A stretch of DNA of 7,866 nucleotides from Helicobacteraceae bacterium (GCA_027084065.1 JALWLR010000023.1:1-7866), one strand, 5' to 3'. Positions 1-5,856 are shown, numbered from the stretch's first letter. Notes: generated from the letters alone by a model not told the origin. A program made the numbers and translations.

Positions 1-429
1 AAAATAGATTCATACTTGAAAATAAAAATAGAGCAATTTCAAAAATCTGCAGACAATAAAATAATTGCATTAACTAATTCATTAAAAACAGATGGTTTTA
101 TAAAGTTCAAAAAAAGTTTAATGTATCTAATTTTATGGATAAGTATAACAATAGCAACTGGTATTATAGTAGGCAAATATATCCTATCTGAATATGTAGG
201 TATAATATATTTAGTTGGAATAATAATTTCAATGATTTTATCATGGTTTTTCATTAATGATTTTTTCGATTTTATTGTTAAAAACATTTTGGTTTTTATT
301 TTTCCTATAATATTCAGAATATTTACAACTTTTATTCTATTTGTAAAAAAAGGCGTACTAGCAGGATTAGGTATATTAATTTTGTTAATATCTTTTGGAT
401 GTAGATATTACAATCATTATTATGCATGA
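1..429 (+). CDS. Small hydrophobic membrane protein, 5' end outside the window
   Basis: The frame is open from base 1 to the TGA at 427-429, giving at least 142 residues. The only in-frame start-like codon near the edge is a TTG at 16, with no clear ribosome site before it, so the true start may lie upstream of the window. The first 35 or so residues are polar and lysine-rich. The rest is strongly hydrophobic, with about three to four membrane segments (around YLILWISITIATGIIVG, IIYLVGIIISMILSWFF, ILVFIFPIIFRIFTTFILF and LAGLGILILLISFG). Codon use is extremely AT-rich, with many ATA Ile codons, unlike the core genes further right. I do not recognise the family. The stop codon lies 7 bp before an attC-like site, which is where a gene sits in an integron cassette, so it may be a cassette gene (inference). 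A fragment of a larger membrane protein is also possible. Confidence 0.6.
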   Translation, partial: KIDSYLKIKIEQFQKSADNKIIALTNSLKTDGFIKFKKSLMYLILWISITIATGIIVGKYILSEYVGIIYLVGIIISMILSWFFINDFFDFIVKNILVFIFPIIFRIFTTFILFVKKGVLAGLGILILLISFGCRYYNHYYA

Positions 430-436
430 TGAAAAT

Positions 437-505
437 ATCTAACAAATCAGTGGAGCCAATAAATTATCCTGCTGGCAATTCATCGGCTCATTTTAAACGA
501 TAAAT
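437..505 (+). other. Candidate integron attC (cassette recombination) site
   Basis: The site reads R'' ATCTAAC (437-443, matches RYYYAAC), spacer, L'' TGGAGCC (451-457), central arm AATAAATT (458-465), an 11-base loop (466-476), arm AATTCATC (477-484), L' GGCTCA (485-490), spacer, R' GATAAAT (499-505, GTTRRRY with one mismatch). L'' has one base more than L', giving the extrahelical base typical of attC. The mismatches in the inner arms and one in the R boxes become G-T wobbles when the bottom strand is folded, so that strand folds better, as expected for the strand bound by IntI integrases. The orientation fits the gene to its left. Weak points: R' is degenerate, the extrahelical base on the bottom strand is C rather than the usual G, and no integrase is in view. 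The alternative is an ordinary hairpin downstream of the gene. Confidence 0.55.
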
Positions 506-519
506 TTTTATAGAATTTT

Positions 520-528
520 TGTTATAAT
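520..528 (+). promoter_or_regulatory. Extended -10 promoter of the first toxin-antitoxin locus
   Basis: TGTTATAAT is a perfect extended -10 (TGnTATAAT). No good -35 lies 16-18 bp upstream, where the bases are A/T-rich, as is usual for vegetative promoters in Campylobacterota. Transcription would start near 535, and an AAGGAG ribosome site (544-549) sits 6 bp before the ATG at 556. Confidence 0.7.
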
Positions 529-555
529 GTACTGTATCCAAAAAAGGAGTTAGTC

Positions 556-789
556 ATGTTGGCATTAAACCAAAAAGAACTTTTTGATGAAATAGATATT
601 TTACCGATAGATTTAAAAACTAAATTAGTTGATAAGATACTATCAAGTATTACACCTATAGATAGCTCCATAGACGCACTCTGGACAAAAGAGGCAAACA
701 AAAGAAAAAAAGAGATTGAAACCAACTCCGTTACCCTTGTCGATGGAGATGAAGTGTTCCAAAAAATAGCAAAAAGATTACAATCTTAA
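556..789 (+). CDS. Antitoxin of a RelE/ParE-type TA module (addiction module component, PF09720-like)
   Basis: This 77-residue protein has the layout of the addiction-module antitoxin family (PF09720/TIGR02574). An N-terminal helical part (LFDEIDILPIDLKTKLVDKI) is followed by the SSIDALWTKEANKRKKEIE stretch, matching the family's A-W-x-E-x-x-R-R pattern. The C-terminal VTLVDGDEVFQKIAKRL matches the usual 'G-x-E-V-F-x-x-L' toxin-binding end. It would bind and neutralise its partner toxin and repress its own promoter. The start at 556 has a good AAGGAG 6 bp upstream. The stop TAA (787-789) abuts the ATG of the toxin gene (790), so the two were co-translated. The antitoxin is intact while its partner is broken, making it an orphan. 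It could persist neutrally, or protect against a related toxin elsewhere (inference). Confidence 0.88.
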   Translation: MLALNQKELFDEIDILPIDLKTKLVDKILSSITPIDSSIDALWTKEANKRKKEIETNSVTLVDGDEVFQKIAKRLQS

Positions 790-1114
790 ATGACTTATTC
801 GTTTTACCCTGAGGCTGAAATTGAGTTAAATGTTGCAGTTGATTATTATGAAGAATGCGAAGTGGGGCTTGGTGCTGAGTTTGCTTATGAAGTTCAAAAA
901 ACGATTCAAAGAGTTTTAGAGTTTCCAACTGCTTGGTAAGAAATTGATGAAGAAATACGAAGATGTTTGACAAATCGTTTTCCGTTTGGAGTTTGGAATC
1001 ATTTACTACCAAAGGAATGACGAGATTATTATTCTTGCTGTTATGCAACTTCAAAGAGAACCTTGCTATTGGAAGGAAAGATATAACAAAACAAGCGAAG
1101 CGCTCACGAAGTGA
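790..1114 (+). pseudogene. Broken RelE/ParE-family toxin gene, two inactivating lesions
   Basis: Reading from ATG 790 gives 49 residues (MTYSFYPEAEIELNVAVDYY..., ending EFPTAW), then TAA at 937-939. Without the stop the frame continues EIDEEIRRCLTNRFPFG, the RelE/ParE-like core strand usually seen with PF09720 antitoxins. The frame is then lost at a tandem duplication of GTTTGGA (984-990 and 991-997). Removing one copy restores IIYYQRNDEIIILAVMQL, then QREPCYWKER, the conserved C-terminal end, running to TGA at 1112-1114. The repaired product would be about 105 residues, normal for the family. The last residues (KTSEALTK) run into downstream sequence and may not be original. The intact protein would have been a ribosome-dependent mRNase or gyrase poison; which one cannot be told. 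With a nonsense codon and a frameshift it is almost certainly non-functional. Confidence 0.9.
984..997 (+). repeat. 7-bp tandem duplication that frameshifts the toxin gene
   Basis: Two exact adjacent copies of GTTTGGA. Deleting one fuses CCG TTT GGA to ATC ATT TAC and restores the expected PFGIIYY toxin motif, so the second copy is the probable lesion and looks recent. Confidence 0.85.
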
Positions 1115-1124
1115 TGTTTCCTTG

Positions 1125-1166
1125 AAATCATAGGAAAGAAATATTTGACCCTGCGGCTCAAATATT
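1125..1166 (+). repeat. Hairpin repeat, copy 1 (after the first TA locus)
   Basis: A 42-bp element that recurs at 1770-1811 with 40/42 identity. It contains an inverted repeat AATATTTGA (1140-1148) and TCAAATATT (1158-1166) around the GC-rich loop CCCTGCGGC. Just upstream, TTTCCT and AGGAAA form a second small stem and TCACGAAGTGA a third, so the wider region 1096-1166 is rich in short stems. It may be a REP/MITE-like dispersed element or act as a 3' end hairpin. There is no U-tract, so it is not a classic terminator. Confidence 0.8.
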
Positions 1167-1182
1167 CTTAATTCAACCGTTA

Positions 1183-1190
1183 CCCCCCCC
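1183..1190 (+). repeat. Homopolymeric C8 tract abutting the yefM promoter
   Basis: Eight consecutive C bases lie directly before the TTGACA -35 box in otherwise AT-rich DNA. Poly-C/poly-G tracts are the usual slip-strand phase-variation substrate in Campylobacterota. A length change here would not alter the -35/-10 spacing but would shift upstream contacts. Confidence 0.6.
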
Positions 1191-1219
1191 TTGACAAAGC
1201 GTACGTAAAATTGTACAAT
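1191..1219 (+). promoter_or_regulatory. Near-consensus sigma70 promoter of yefM-yoeB
   Basis: TTGACA (1191-1196) and TACAAT (1214-1219) are separated by exactly 17 bp. This is far closer to the textbook consensus than other promoters in the window. Transcription would start near 1226, giving a leader of about 20 bases before the yefM ATG at 1246. Confidence 0.85.
1200..1218 (+). promoter_or_regulatory. YefM-type operator: two GTAC-core palindromes between and over the promoter boxes
   Basis: TTGTACAA (1211-1218) is a perfect palindrome over the -10 with the TGTACA core known for E. coli YefM operators. A second palindrome CGTACG (1200-1205) is centred 12 bp upstream, about one helical turn away, so both lie on the same DNA face. 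This fits autorepression by YefM and the YefM-YoeB complex through paired long and short sites. Confidence 0.7.
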
Positions 1220-1245
1220 AATCAAAATTCACCATGGAGTTCGCT

Positions 1246-1491
1246 ATGACAAAAATTATACCGGTAAGCCAAGCGAGAGCAAATATTTACTCTTTAATGG
1301 ATGAGACATCCCAAACGCACGAACCAATACTCATTACGGGAAAAAGAGGCAATGTCGTTATGCTTTCGCAAGAGGACTGGAACGCTATCGAAGAAACACT
1401 TTATCTCAATTCAATTCCTGGTATGACAACATCTATAAAAGAAATGATGAATGCTCCAGATAGTGAATTTAGTGAAGATATACAGTGGTAG
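1246..1491 (+). CDS. yefM: YefM-family (Phd/YefM) antitoxin
   Basis: The 81-residue product has the Phd/YefM fold signature. The N-terminal DNA-binding part is IIPVSQARANIYSLMDE, followed by EPILITGKRGNVVMLSQEDW and the classic ETLYLNSIPGM segment. The acidic, disordered tail (NAPDSEFSEDIQW) is the toxin-wrapping part. It neutralises the YoeB-type toxin encoded next and represses the operon. I chose ATG 1246 over ATG 1234 because GGAG at 1236-1239 sits 6 bp before it, and because YefM proteins begin at this point of the domain. The gene overlaps the toxin gene by 7 bases, so the two are translationally coupled. The promoter and operator lie immediately upstream. Confidence 0.93.
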   Translation: MTKIIPVSQARANIYSLMDETSQTHEPILITGKRGNVVMLSQEDWNAIEETLYLNSIPGMTTSIKEMMNAPDSEFSEDIQW

Positions 1492-1754
1492 AGTATAAAA
1501 TTCTTTATAGTAAACTTGCCTTAAAAGATGCAAAAAAACTTTCAAGTGCTGGATTATCAATAAAAGCTCAAAGATTGATTGAGATGCTCAAAAAAAATCC
1601 TTTCCAAAACCCACCACCTTATGAAAAACTAGTTGGTAATCTAAAGGGAGCATACTCAAGACGGATAAATATTCAACATAGAATTGTTTATCAAGTTCGA
1701 GAATCTGATAAGGTGGTGAGAATTTTACGAATGTGGTCTCATTATGGTGAATGA
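1485..1754 (+). CDS. yoeB: Txe/YoeB-family toxin, ribosome-dependent mRNA interferase
   Basis: This 89-residue protein matches the Txe/YoeB branch of RelE toxins, which enter the ribosomal A site and cleave translated mRNA. Diagnostic parts are NPFQNPPPYEKLVGNLKGAY, then SRRINIQHRIVYQV and the C-terminal RMWSHYGE. E47, R66 and H86 line up with E. coli YoeB Glu46, Arg65 and His83, so the active site looks intact. Translation probably starts at GTG 1485, overlapping the end of yefM (GTGGTAG), an arrangement that keeps toxin output below antitoxin output. The stop codon lies inside a 12-bp perfect inverted repeat. The neighbouring TA locus is broken and this one is not, so it is the only TA system in the window likely to be active. 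Confidence 0.93.
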   Translation: MVEYKILYSKLALKDAKKLSSAGLSIKAQRLIEMLKKNPFQNPPPYEKLVGNLKGAYSRRINIQHRIVYQVRESDKVVRILRMWSHYGE

Positions 1755-1761
1755 GACCACA
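1732..1761 (+). repeat. Perfect 12-bp inverted repeat spanning the yoeB stop codon
   Basis: TGTGGTCTCATT (1732-1743) and AATGAGACCACA (1750-1761) are exact reverse complements around the loop ATGGTG. The left arm encodes the conserved C-terminal residues up to His86, and the right arm contains the stop. No U-tract follows on + strand, so it may protect the 3' end of the mRNA, pause transcription, or be a recombination or protein-binding site rather than a classic terminator. Confidence 0.85.
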
Positions 1762-1769
1762 GAAGCGTA

Positions 1770-1811
1770 AAATCATAGGAGAGAAATATTTAACCCTGCG
1801 GCTCAAATATT
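1770..1811 (+). repeat. Hairpin repeat, copy 2 (after yefM-yoeB)
   Basis: The second copy of the element at 1125-1166, differing at 2 of 42 bases and starting 645 bp after it. The stem here is longer: GAGAAATATTT (1781-1791) pairs perfectly with AAATATTTCTC (1805-1815) around a loop that contains the same CCCTGCGG core. GAAGCG precedes both copies, but about 20 bases present upstream of copy 1 are missing here. Confidence 0.8.
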
Positions 1812-1966
1812 TCTCAACTTAGCTTACAATTTATGAAGGATAAAAATGTTTTCATTTACCTCCCAAATTTAAAAAACCTTTAAATAATTCTTCTAGCCAT
1901 TATAAAGATTTTCACAATATCTTTTACTTATCACAAATAACGAACTTAACCTTAATTTCATACATG

Positions 1967-1986
1967 GGGGTCAGGAGGGGTCAGGA
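1967..1986 (+). repeat. Tandem GGGGTCAGGA repeat, G-rich
   Basis: Two exact adjacent copies of GGGGTCAGGA (1967-1976, 1977-1986), preceded by one more G and followed by GCAGGTGG. The G-runs could form a two-tetrad quadruplex. GGGGTCAG motifs often occur in repeats beside REP-associated tyrosine transposases, but no such gene is here. The surrounding stretch 1812-2011 otherwise shows no gene: one eight-codon ORF at about 1846 is not credible. Confidence 0.65.
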
Positions 1987-2011
1987 GCAGGTGGCAACTA
2001 CAACTATAAAT

Positions 2012-3277
2012 TCAGAAAAGTTTAAAAAGCATAGCATAACAAAACACCAAAAAAGCCGTCATCCCTAGAGAATAAAAAAGTTTTTTATCTTTCAGCGCTG
2101 CAAGTGAGAGTAGGGCATAAGGGATGATAAACCAAGGAGGAAGTGTTACTTTGTAAACTTTCAAAGGTGTGTGCACGATCCAGGATAAAAGCGGATCGAG
2201 CAGATCGCCAAAGCCGATCAGGTGCAGTACAAGCGAGAGTGGATAGAAGAGGGTAAAAAGAATGCTAAAAAGGATCGATACGGGATGCCAGAGCGAGAAG
2301 CTGTTGAAGATATAAAGAGATAGAGGTAGCATCGCTAAGTACACCCAGATAGGGATAAGGAGAAACTGCTTCCAGATTGGCAACTCTTTGAAATGGATCA
2401 AAAATAGAAGAATATAGTAAACACCTGCAACAGAGAGCCAAAAACCAAGAGAAAAAAAGAGGCGGGGAAAGAGAGCGATTAAAAGCACAGCCGTAACAAA
2501 AAGTGTCTGTATGGAGACCACTTCAAAACCTCTGTCATAGAGGATAAATCCAACAATAAGCATCGCATAGGCACGTACAAGTGAGGGTGGAGAGCCAAGA
2601 AAATAGACATAGCCAAAAAGCACTATAGCAGCAGCGATAAAAATATCTCTTTGGATATTGCGATAGGGGAAGTAACGCTTATGCGGTAATTTGTAGAGCC
2701 AATAAAGCAAGAAGAGAATAACGGAGCTGAGTATCCCAAGATGAAAGCCGCTGATAGCGAAAAGATGGTTTATACCAAGAGCGGAGAAGCGCTTGTATAG
2801 CTCATATGTCAGCGGCTTGGCAAGATAGAGTGCGGCGTAGATGCAGGCTATGTCTGCTTCTTTGTGAAGTGCTTGCAGTTTTTTGGCAAGTTCATCGCGG
2901 ATGGAGTGGTGTTGTGTTGTCTTGAGAAACCATCCTTTGGTATAGAAGCCTTTGAGATAGGAGAGAAAGTTGAGTCGATTTGTCCAGATCTTTATCGTGA
3001 CGTCGTGGTTTTTGATACTGTGAAACCGAGTGCTTGCTGTAGTGTAGAATACTGCACCGTGCTCACTTTGGAGTTTGATGACCTTGTAGCTTTTTTTGGA
3101 GGTTGTTTTGGTGTATTCGCTGAGGATGTGTGCTTTGATGATGGCGGTTTTGTGCTTTTTGAGTTGTGTGTAGTGATAGAACTCCAAAGAGAGACTTACA
3201 AGAAGGATAGCAAGAGCAAAAACTGCAAACTCCAGATAGTCTCTTCTCTCTTCAAAGAGATCCAGCCGGACAAGCAT
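2012..3277 (-). CDS. comEC: ComEC/Rec2-family competence protein (DNA uptake channel)
   Basis: This 421-residue polytopic membrane protein would carry single-stranded DNA across the inner membrane during natural transformation. Residues 17-36 form a first membrane segment, and about 40-100 resemble the soluble OB-like domain. The competence domain follows, with the hallmark GINHLFAISGFHLG (168-181), the SPPSLVRAYAM motif (229-239) and FSLGFWLSVAGVYY (275-288) within about eight to ten membrane segments. It lacks the C-terminal metallo-beta-lactamase-like domain of the roughly 750-residue Bacillus type. The short form is normal in Campylobacterota. The ATG shares one base with the dnaB stop (TAATG), indicating translational coupling as the last gene of the ispG-dnaB-comEC operon. 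I saw no clear terminator after its stop. Confidence 0.93.
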   Translation of the reverse strand: MLVRLDLFEERRDYLEFAVFALAILLVSLSLEFYHYTQLKKHKTAIIKAHILSEYTKTTSKKSYKVIKLQSEHGAVFYTTASTRFHSIKNHDVTIKIWTNRLNFLSYLKGFYTKGWFLKTTQHHSIRDELAKKLQALHKEADIACIYAALYLAKPLTYELYKRFSALGINHLFAISGFHLGILSSVILFLLYWLYKLPHKRYFPYRNIQRDIFIAAAIVLFGYVYFLGSPPSLVRAYAMLIVGFILYDRGFEVVSIQTLFVTAVLLIALFPRLFFSLGFWLSVAGVYYILLFLIHFKELPIWKQFLLIPIWVYLAMLPLSLYIFNSFSLWHPVSILFSILFTLFYPLSLVLHLIGFGDLLDPLLSWIVHTPLKVYKVTLPPWFIIPYALLSLAALKDKKLFYSLGMTAFLVFCYAMLFKLF

Positions 3278-4728
3278 TAGAGTGTCGGCATGGAAATATT
3301 GTCATCTCCCAGATCGATATGCGCCGATTTTTGATCGACATTTTCATAAACAACCTCTACGGGTGGGGCACCTTTTGAGGCATCGACAAAGCGAGTGAGT
3401 TTCTTTTGGAAAATGAGTTTGACGTGTCCCGTTGGACCGTTACGTTGCTTGCCGATGATGATCTCGGCTTCTTCTTCATCCTTCTCAACATAAGTAGGAA
3501 TGAACTCTTTGCCCTCGGCTTTTGCTTGTTTCTCGCGCTCTTTTTCCTCTTTATAAAGGTAGACATCATCGCGGTAAACAAAAAGGATGATGTCGGCATC
3601 CTGTTCGATAGAACCAGACTCACGAATGTCGCTTAGCATTGGGCGCTTGTCCGCTCGCGACTCTAAGCCACGGTTGAGCTGCGAGAGTGCGACTATCGGG
3701 ATATTTAGTTCTCTAGCAAGAATTTTCAAACCCCTTGAAATTTCACTTACCTCAAGGTGCCTGTCTTTTGTACCGCTTCCTTGCATAATCTGGAGATAGT
3801 CGATGACAGCTATTTCAATTTCGGGATGTTGGTTTTTAAGTTTTCGCAGTTTGCTTCGAAGTTGGTTGATGTTGATGTTGGAATTGTCATCCACAAAGAG
3901 CTTTGCTTCGTTCATCTTCGAGATTGCATCATTGAGGCGATTCCACTCCTCATCGCTCATATCTCCTACGCGCAGCTTTTGCAGTGGGATGGAGGTCTGG
4001 ATGGAGAGTAGACGCAGCATCAGCTGCTCTGCCGGCATCTCAAGAGAGAAAAATGCCACCCCTTTGCCCTGCTGGACAAGGTTACTGACGGTGTTTAAGA
4101 TAAAAGAAGTTTTACCCATCGCCGGTCTAGCGGCAATGATGACAAGGTCACCTTTTCCGTAACCCGTCGTCATTTTATTGAGCTCATAAAAGCCGGTATC
4201 GACACCAACAAGGATGGAGTTGCCGCGTGCTTTCATCTCCTTGATATACTCAAGCGTATCGTGTGTGACGGTTGGGGAGTCTTTAAAGTCGCTTGTGAGG
4301 TTTTGCTGGGTAATGTCATAGAGCTTTTTTTCGACGATGTCGATGACTTCGTTGCTTGGAAGATCCTCTTCGACGGTAACTTTTTTTATCTCTGTCGTGA
4401 GAGTGAGGAGGTGGCGTTTGAGTGCTTTGTCCTTGAGCTCTTCTACATAAGCTTTTGTATTGGAGATAGGGTTGGTGGCAAGGACTTCCAAAAGGGCTTG
4501 TTCATCGAACTTCTTGGCGCGTATGAGCTCTTTTTTGATGAACTCTTCATCTATAGGCTCATCTTTTGCGTAGAGCCTTGTCATAGCTTCGAAGATATCT
4601 TGATGTGCCGGAAGGTAAAAGTCCTCTTTTTTTATGATGTTGCCAAGTTCGTCAAATTGTTCCGGATCGAAAATGATAGAGCTGAGTATACTTCGCTCAA
4701 TTGCCAAGTTATAGAGATTTTCAGTCAT
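3277..4728 (-). CDS. dnaB: Replicative DNA helicase DnaB
   Basis: This 483-residue protein is the hexameric helicase that unwinds DNA at the replication fork. The N-terminal domain (YNLAIERSILSSIIFD..., residues 6-100) is followed by a linker helix and a RecA-like ATPase. Visible parts are Walker A ARPAMGKTS (200-208), Walker B AVIDYLQIM (307-315), the ALSQLNR motif (347-353) with SDIRESGSIEQDAD after it, and the GKQRNGPTG arginine-finger/DNA-loop region (426-434). Between VYRDDVYL and EAEIIIGKQRNGP there is a charged insertion of about 20-25 residues compared with E. coli DnaB. A C-terminal insertion is known in Helicobacter DnaB, so this looks lineage-typical. There is no intein. The ATG overlaps the ispG end by 8 bases, and GAGG lies upstream inside ispG. 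Confidence 0.97.
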   Translation of the reverse strand: MTENLYNLAIERSILSSIIFDPEQFDELGNIIKKEDFYLPAHQDIFEAMTRLYAKDEPIDEEFIKKELIRAKKFDEQALLEVLATNPISNTKAYVEELKDKALKRHLLTLTTEIKKVTVEEDLPSNEVIDIVEKKLYDITQQNLTSDFKDSPTVTHDTLEYIKEMKARGNSILVGVDTGFYELNKMTTGYGKGDLVIIAARPAMGKTSFILNTVSNLVQQGKGVAFFSLEMPAEQLMLRLLSIQTSIPLQKLRVGDMSDEEWNRLNDAISKMNEAKLFVDDNSNININQLRSKLRKLKNQHPEIEIAVIDYLQIMQGSGTKDRHLEVSEISRGLKILARELNIPIVALSQLNRGLESRADKRPMLSDIRESGSIEQDADIILFVYRDDVYLYKEEKEREKQAKAEGKEFIPTYVEKDEEEAEIIIGKQRNGPTGHVKLIFQKKLTRFVDASKGAPPVEVVYENVDQKSAHIDLGDDNISMPTL

Positions 4729-5788
4729 TTTCCACCTCGTTTGCCGCTTTTTCTACCTCTTCTATAAAGCGCTCAACCAGCTCTTTTTCATCGAGGTTGG
4801 CAACTACTTCTCCTTTGACCATGACAAGCCCCTTTCCTTTGCCGTATGCAATGGCTACATCAGCGTGTTTCGCTTCGCCTATGGCATTGACGACACATCC
4901 CATGACGCTGACATCAAGTGGAGTTTTTATATGCTTGGTACGTTTTTCTATCTCTGCTACGGCACTGACAAGATCAGCTTCTATGCGCCCACATGTAGGA
5001 CAGGAGATAATGTTGAGACCATCACTTGCTACGCCACTGTCTTTTAAAATGGCGCGCGCAACTTTGATCTCCTCTTCAAGCTCTCCCGTAACGCTTACAC
5101 GCATCGTATCGCCTATGCCATCTAGCAGCAGACTGCCAAGTCCTATGGCACTTTTGATCGTGGCGTGGTAGAGTGTACCGGCTTCGGTTACGCCAAGATG
5201 GAAAGGGTAGTTGTTTTTTGGGCGCAGCATTCGGTAAGCATCGACGGTTCGCTTGACATCACTTGCTTTAAGTGAAATTTTGATGTCGGTAAAATCCAAA
5301 TCTTCTAAAAACTTGATGTTGTACTCGGCACTTGCTACCATCGCTTCAGCAGTTGCACCATACTTTTCGTCGAACTGTTTTTCCAAACTTCCGGCATTGA
5401 CACCGATGCGAATGGGAAGATTGCGCTCTTTACAGGCTTTGACCACCTCTTTTACTTTCCATTTTTCTCCGATGTTCCCCGGATTGATGCGGATACAATC
5501 GACACTCTCAGCCGCTATTAGGGCTAACTTGTAGTTAAAGTGGATGTCTGCTACAAGCGGAAGAGAAATTTGCTCTTTTATGGACTTGAGTGCCAAAGCA
5601 TCTTCCATTTCAGGAACAGCGACACGCACAATGTCGCATCCGGCAAAATGGAGTCTGTTTATCTGCTCAACGGTAGCAGCCACATCACGTGTATCGGAGT
5701 AGGTCATTGACTGAACAGATATGGGAGCATTACCGCCGACAGGGACGTTACCGACATAAATTTTCTTTGTTGGGTATCTTTTTATCAT
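4721..5788 (-). CDS. ispG: 4-hydroxy-3-methylbut-2-en-1-yl diphosphate synthase IspG (GcpE)
   Basis: IspG carries out the penultimate step of the MEP isoprenoid pathway, reducing methylerythritol cyclodiphosphate to HMBPP with a [4Fe-4S] cluster. The chosen product has 355 residues. It has the N-terminal TIM-barrel motifs VGNVPVGGNAPISVQSMTYSDT (near residue 12), VRVAVPE and LVADIHFNYKLAL, then INPGN (101-105). The cluster ligands are in CPTC (C263, C266) and GCVVNAIGE (C298, with E305 as the expected fourth ligand). The open frame extends to 5911, but the extra 41 residues are not IspG-like and overlap the divergent gene at 5857, so I start at ATG 5788. The ribosome site before this ATG is weak. 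It is the first gene of the ispG-dnaB-comEC operon. Confidence 0.96.
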   Translation of the reverse strand: MIKRYPTKKIYVGNVPVGGNAPISVQSMTYSDTRDVAATVEQINRLHFAGCDIVRVAVPEMEDALALKSIKEQISLPLVADIHFNYKLALIAAESVDCIRINPGNIGEKWKVKEVVKACKERNLPIRIGVNAGSLEKQFDEKYGATAEAMVASAEYNIKFLEDLDFTDIKISLKASDVKRTVDAYRMLRPKNNYPFHLGVTEAGTLYHATIKSAIGLGSLLLDGIGDTMRVSVTGELEEEIKVARAILKDSGVASDGLNIISCPTCGRIEADLVSAVAEIEKRTKHIKTPLDVSVMGCVVNAIGEAKHADVAIAYGKGKGLVMVKGEVVANLDEKELVERFIEEVEKAANEVEND

Positions 5789-5856
5789 AGTGGCATTGTA
5801 CCTTGTGGAATATAAATTGCTAATAAACCGTAAAATCCGGATTGAGGTAGAACGCG

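Noticed and set aside
1081..1188. Second attC-like site after the broken toxin (ATATAAC ... TTAATTCAACCGTTAC)
   Set aside because: The outer boxes only vaguely match RYYYAAC/GTTRRRY and the inner arms do not pair. The structure there is explained by short local hairpins.
731..1225. 164-codon open frame on the - strand
   Set aside because: It is antisense to the recognisable toxin remnant and crosses the hairpin repeat and the yefM promoter. Its composition is not protein-like and no ribosome site is seen.
1234..1245. Upstream ATG start for yefM
   Set aside because: GGAG overlapping this ATG is correctly spaced for the ATG at 1246, and the family N-terminus fits the later start.
1588..1806. 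72-codon open frame on the - strand
   Set aside because: It is antisense to yoeB and reads through the palindrome and hairpin repeat; a shadow frame.
2864..3280. 138-codon + strand frame opposite comEC
   Set aside because: It is a shadow of the N-terminal coding part of comEC with artefactual Cys/Val/Phe-rich composition.
4261..5171. Long + strand frames opposite dnaB and ispG
   Set aside because: They are antisense shadows of strongly conserved genes, with cysteine/phenylalanine- or serine-rich artefact composition.
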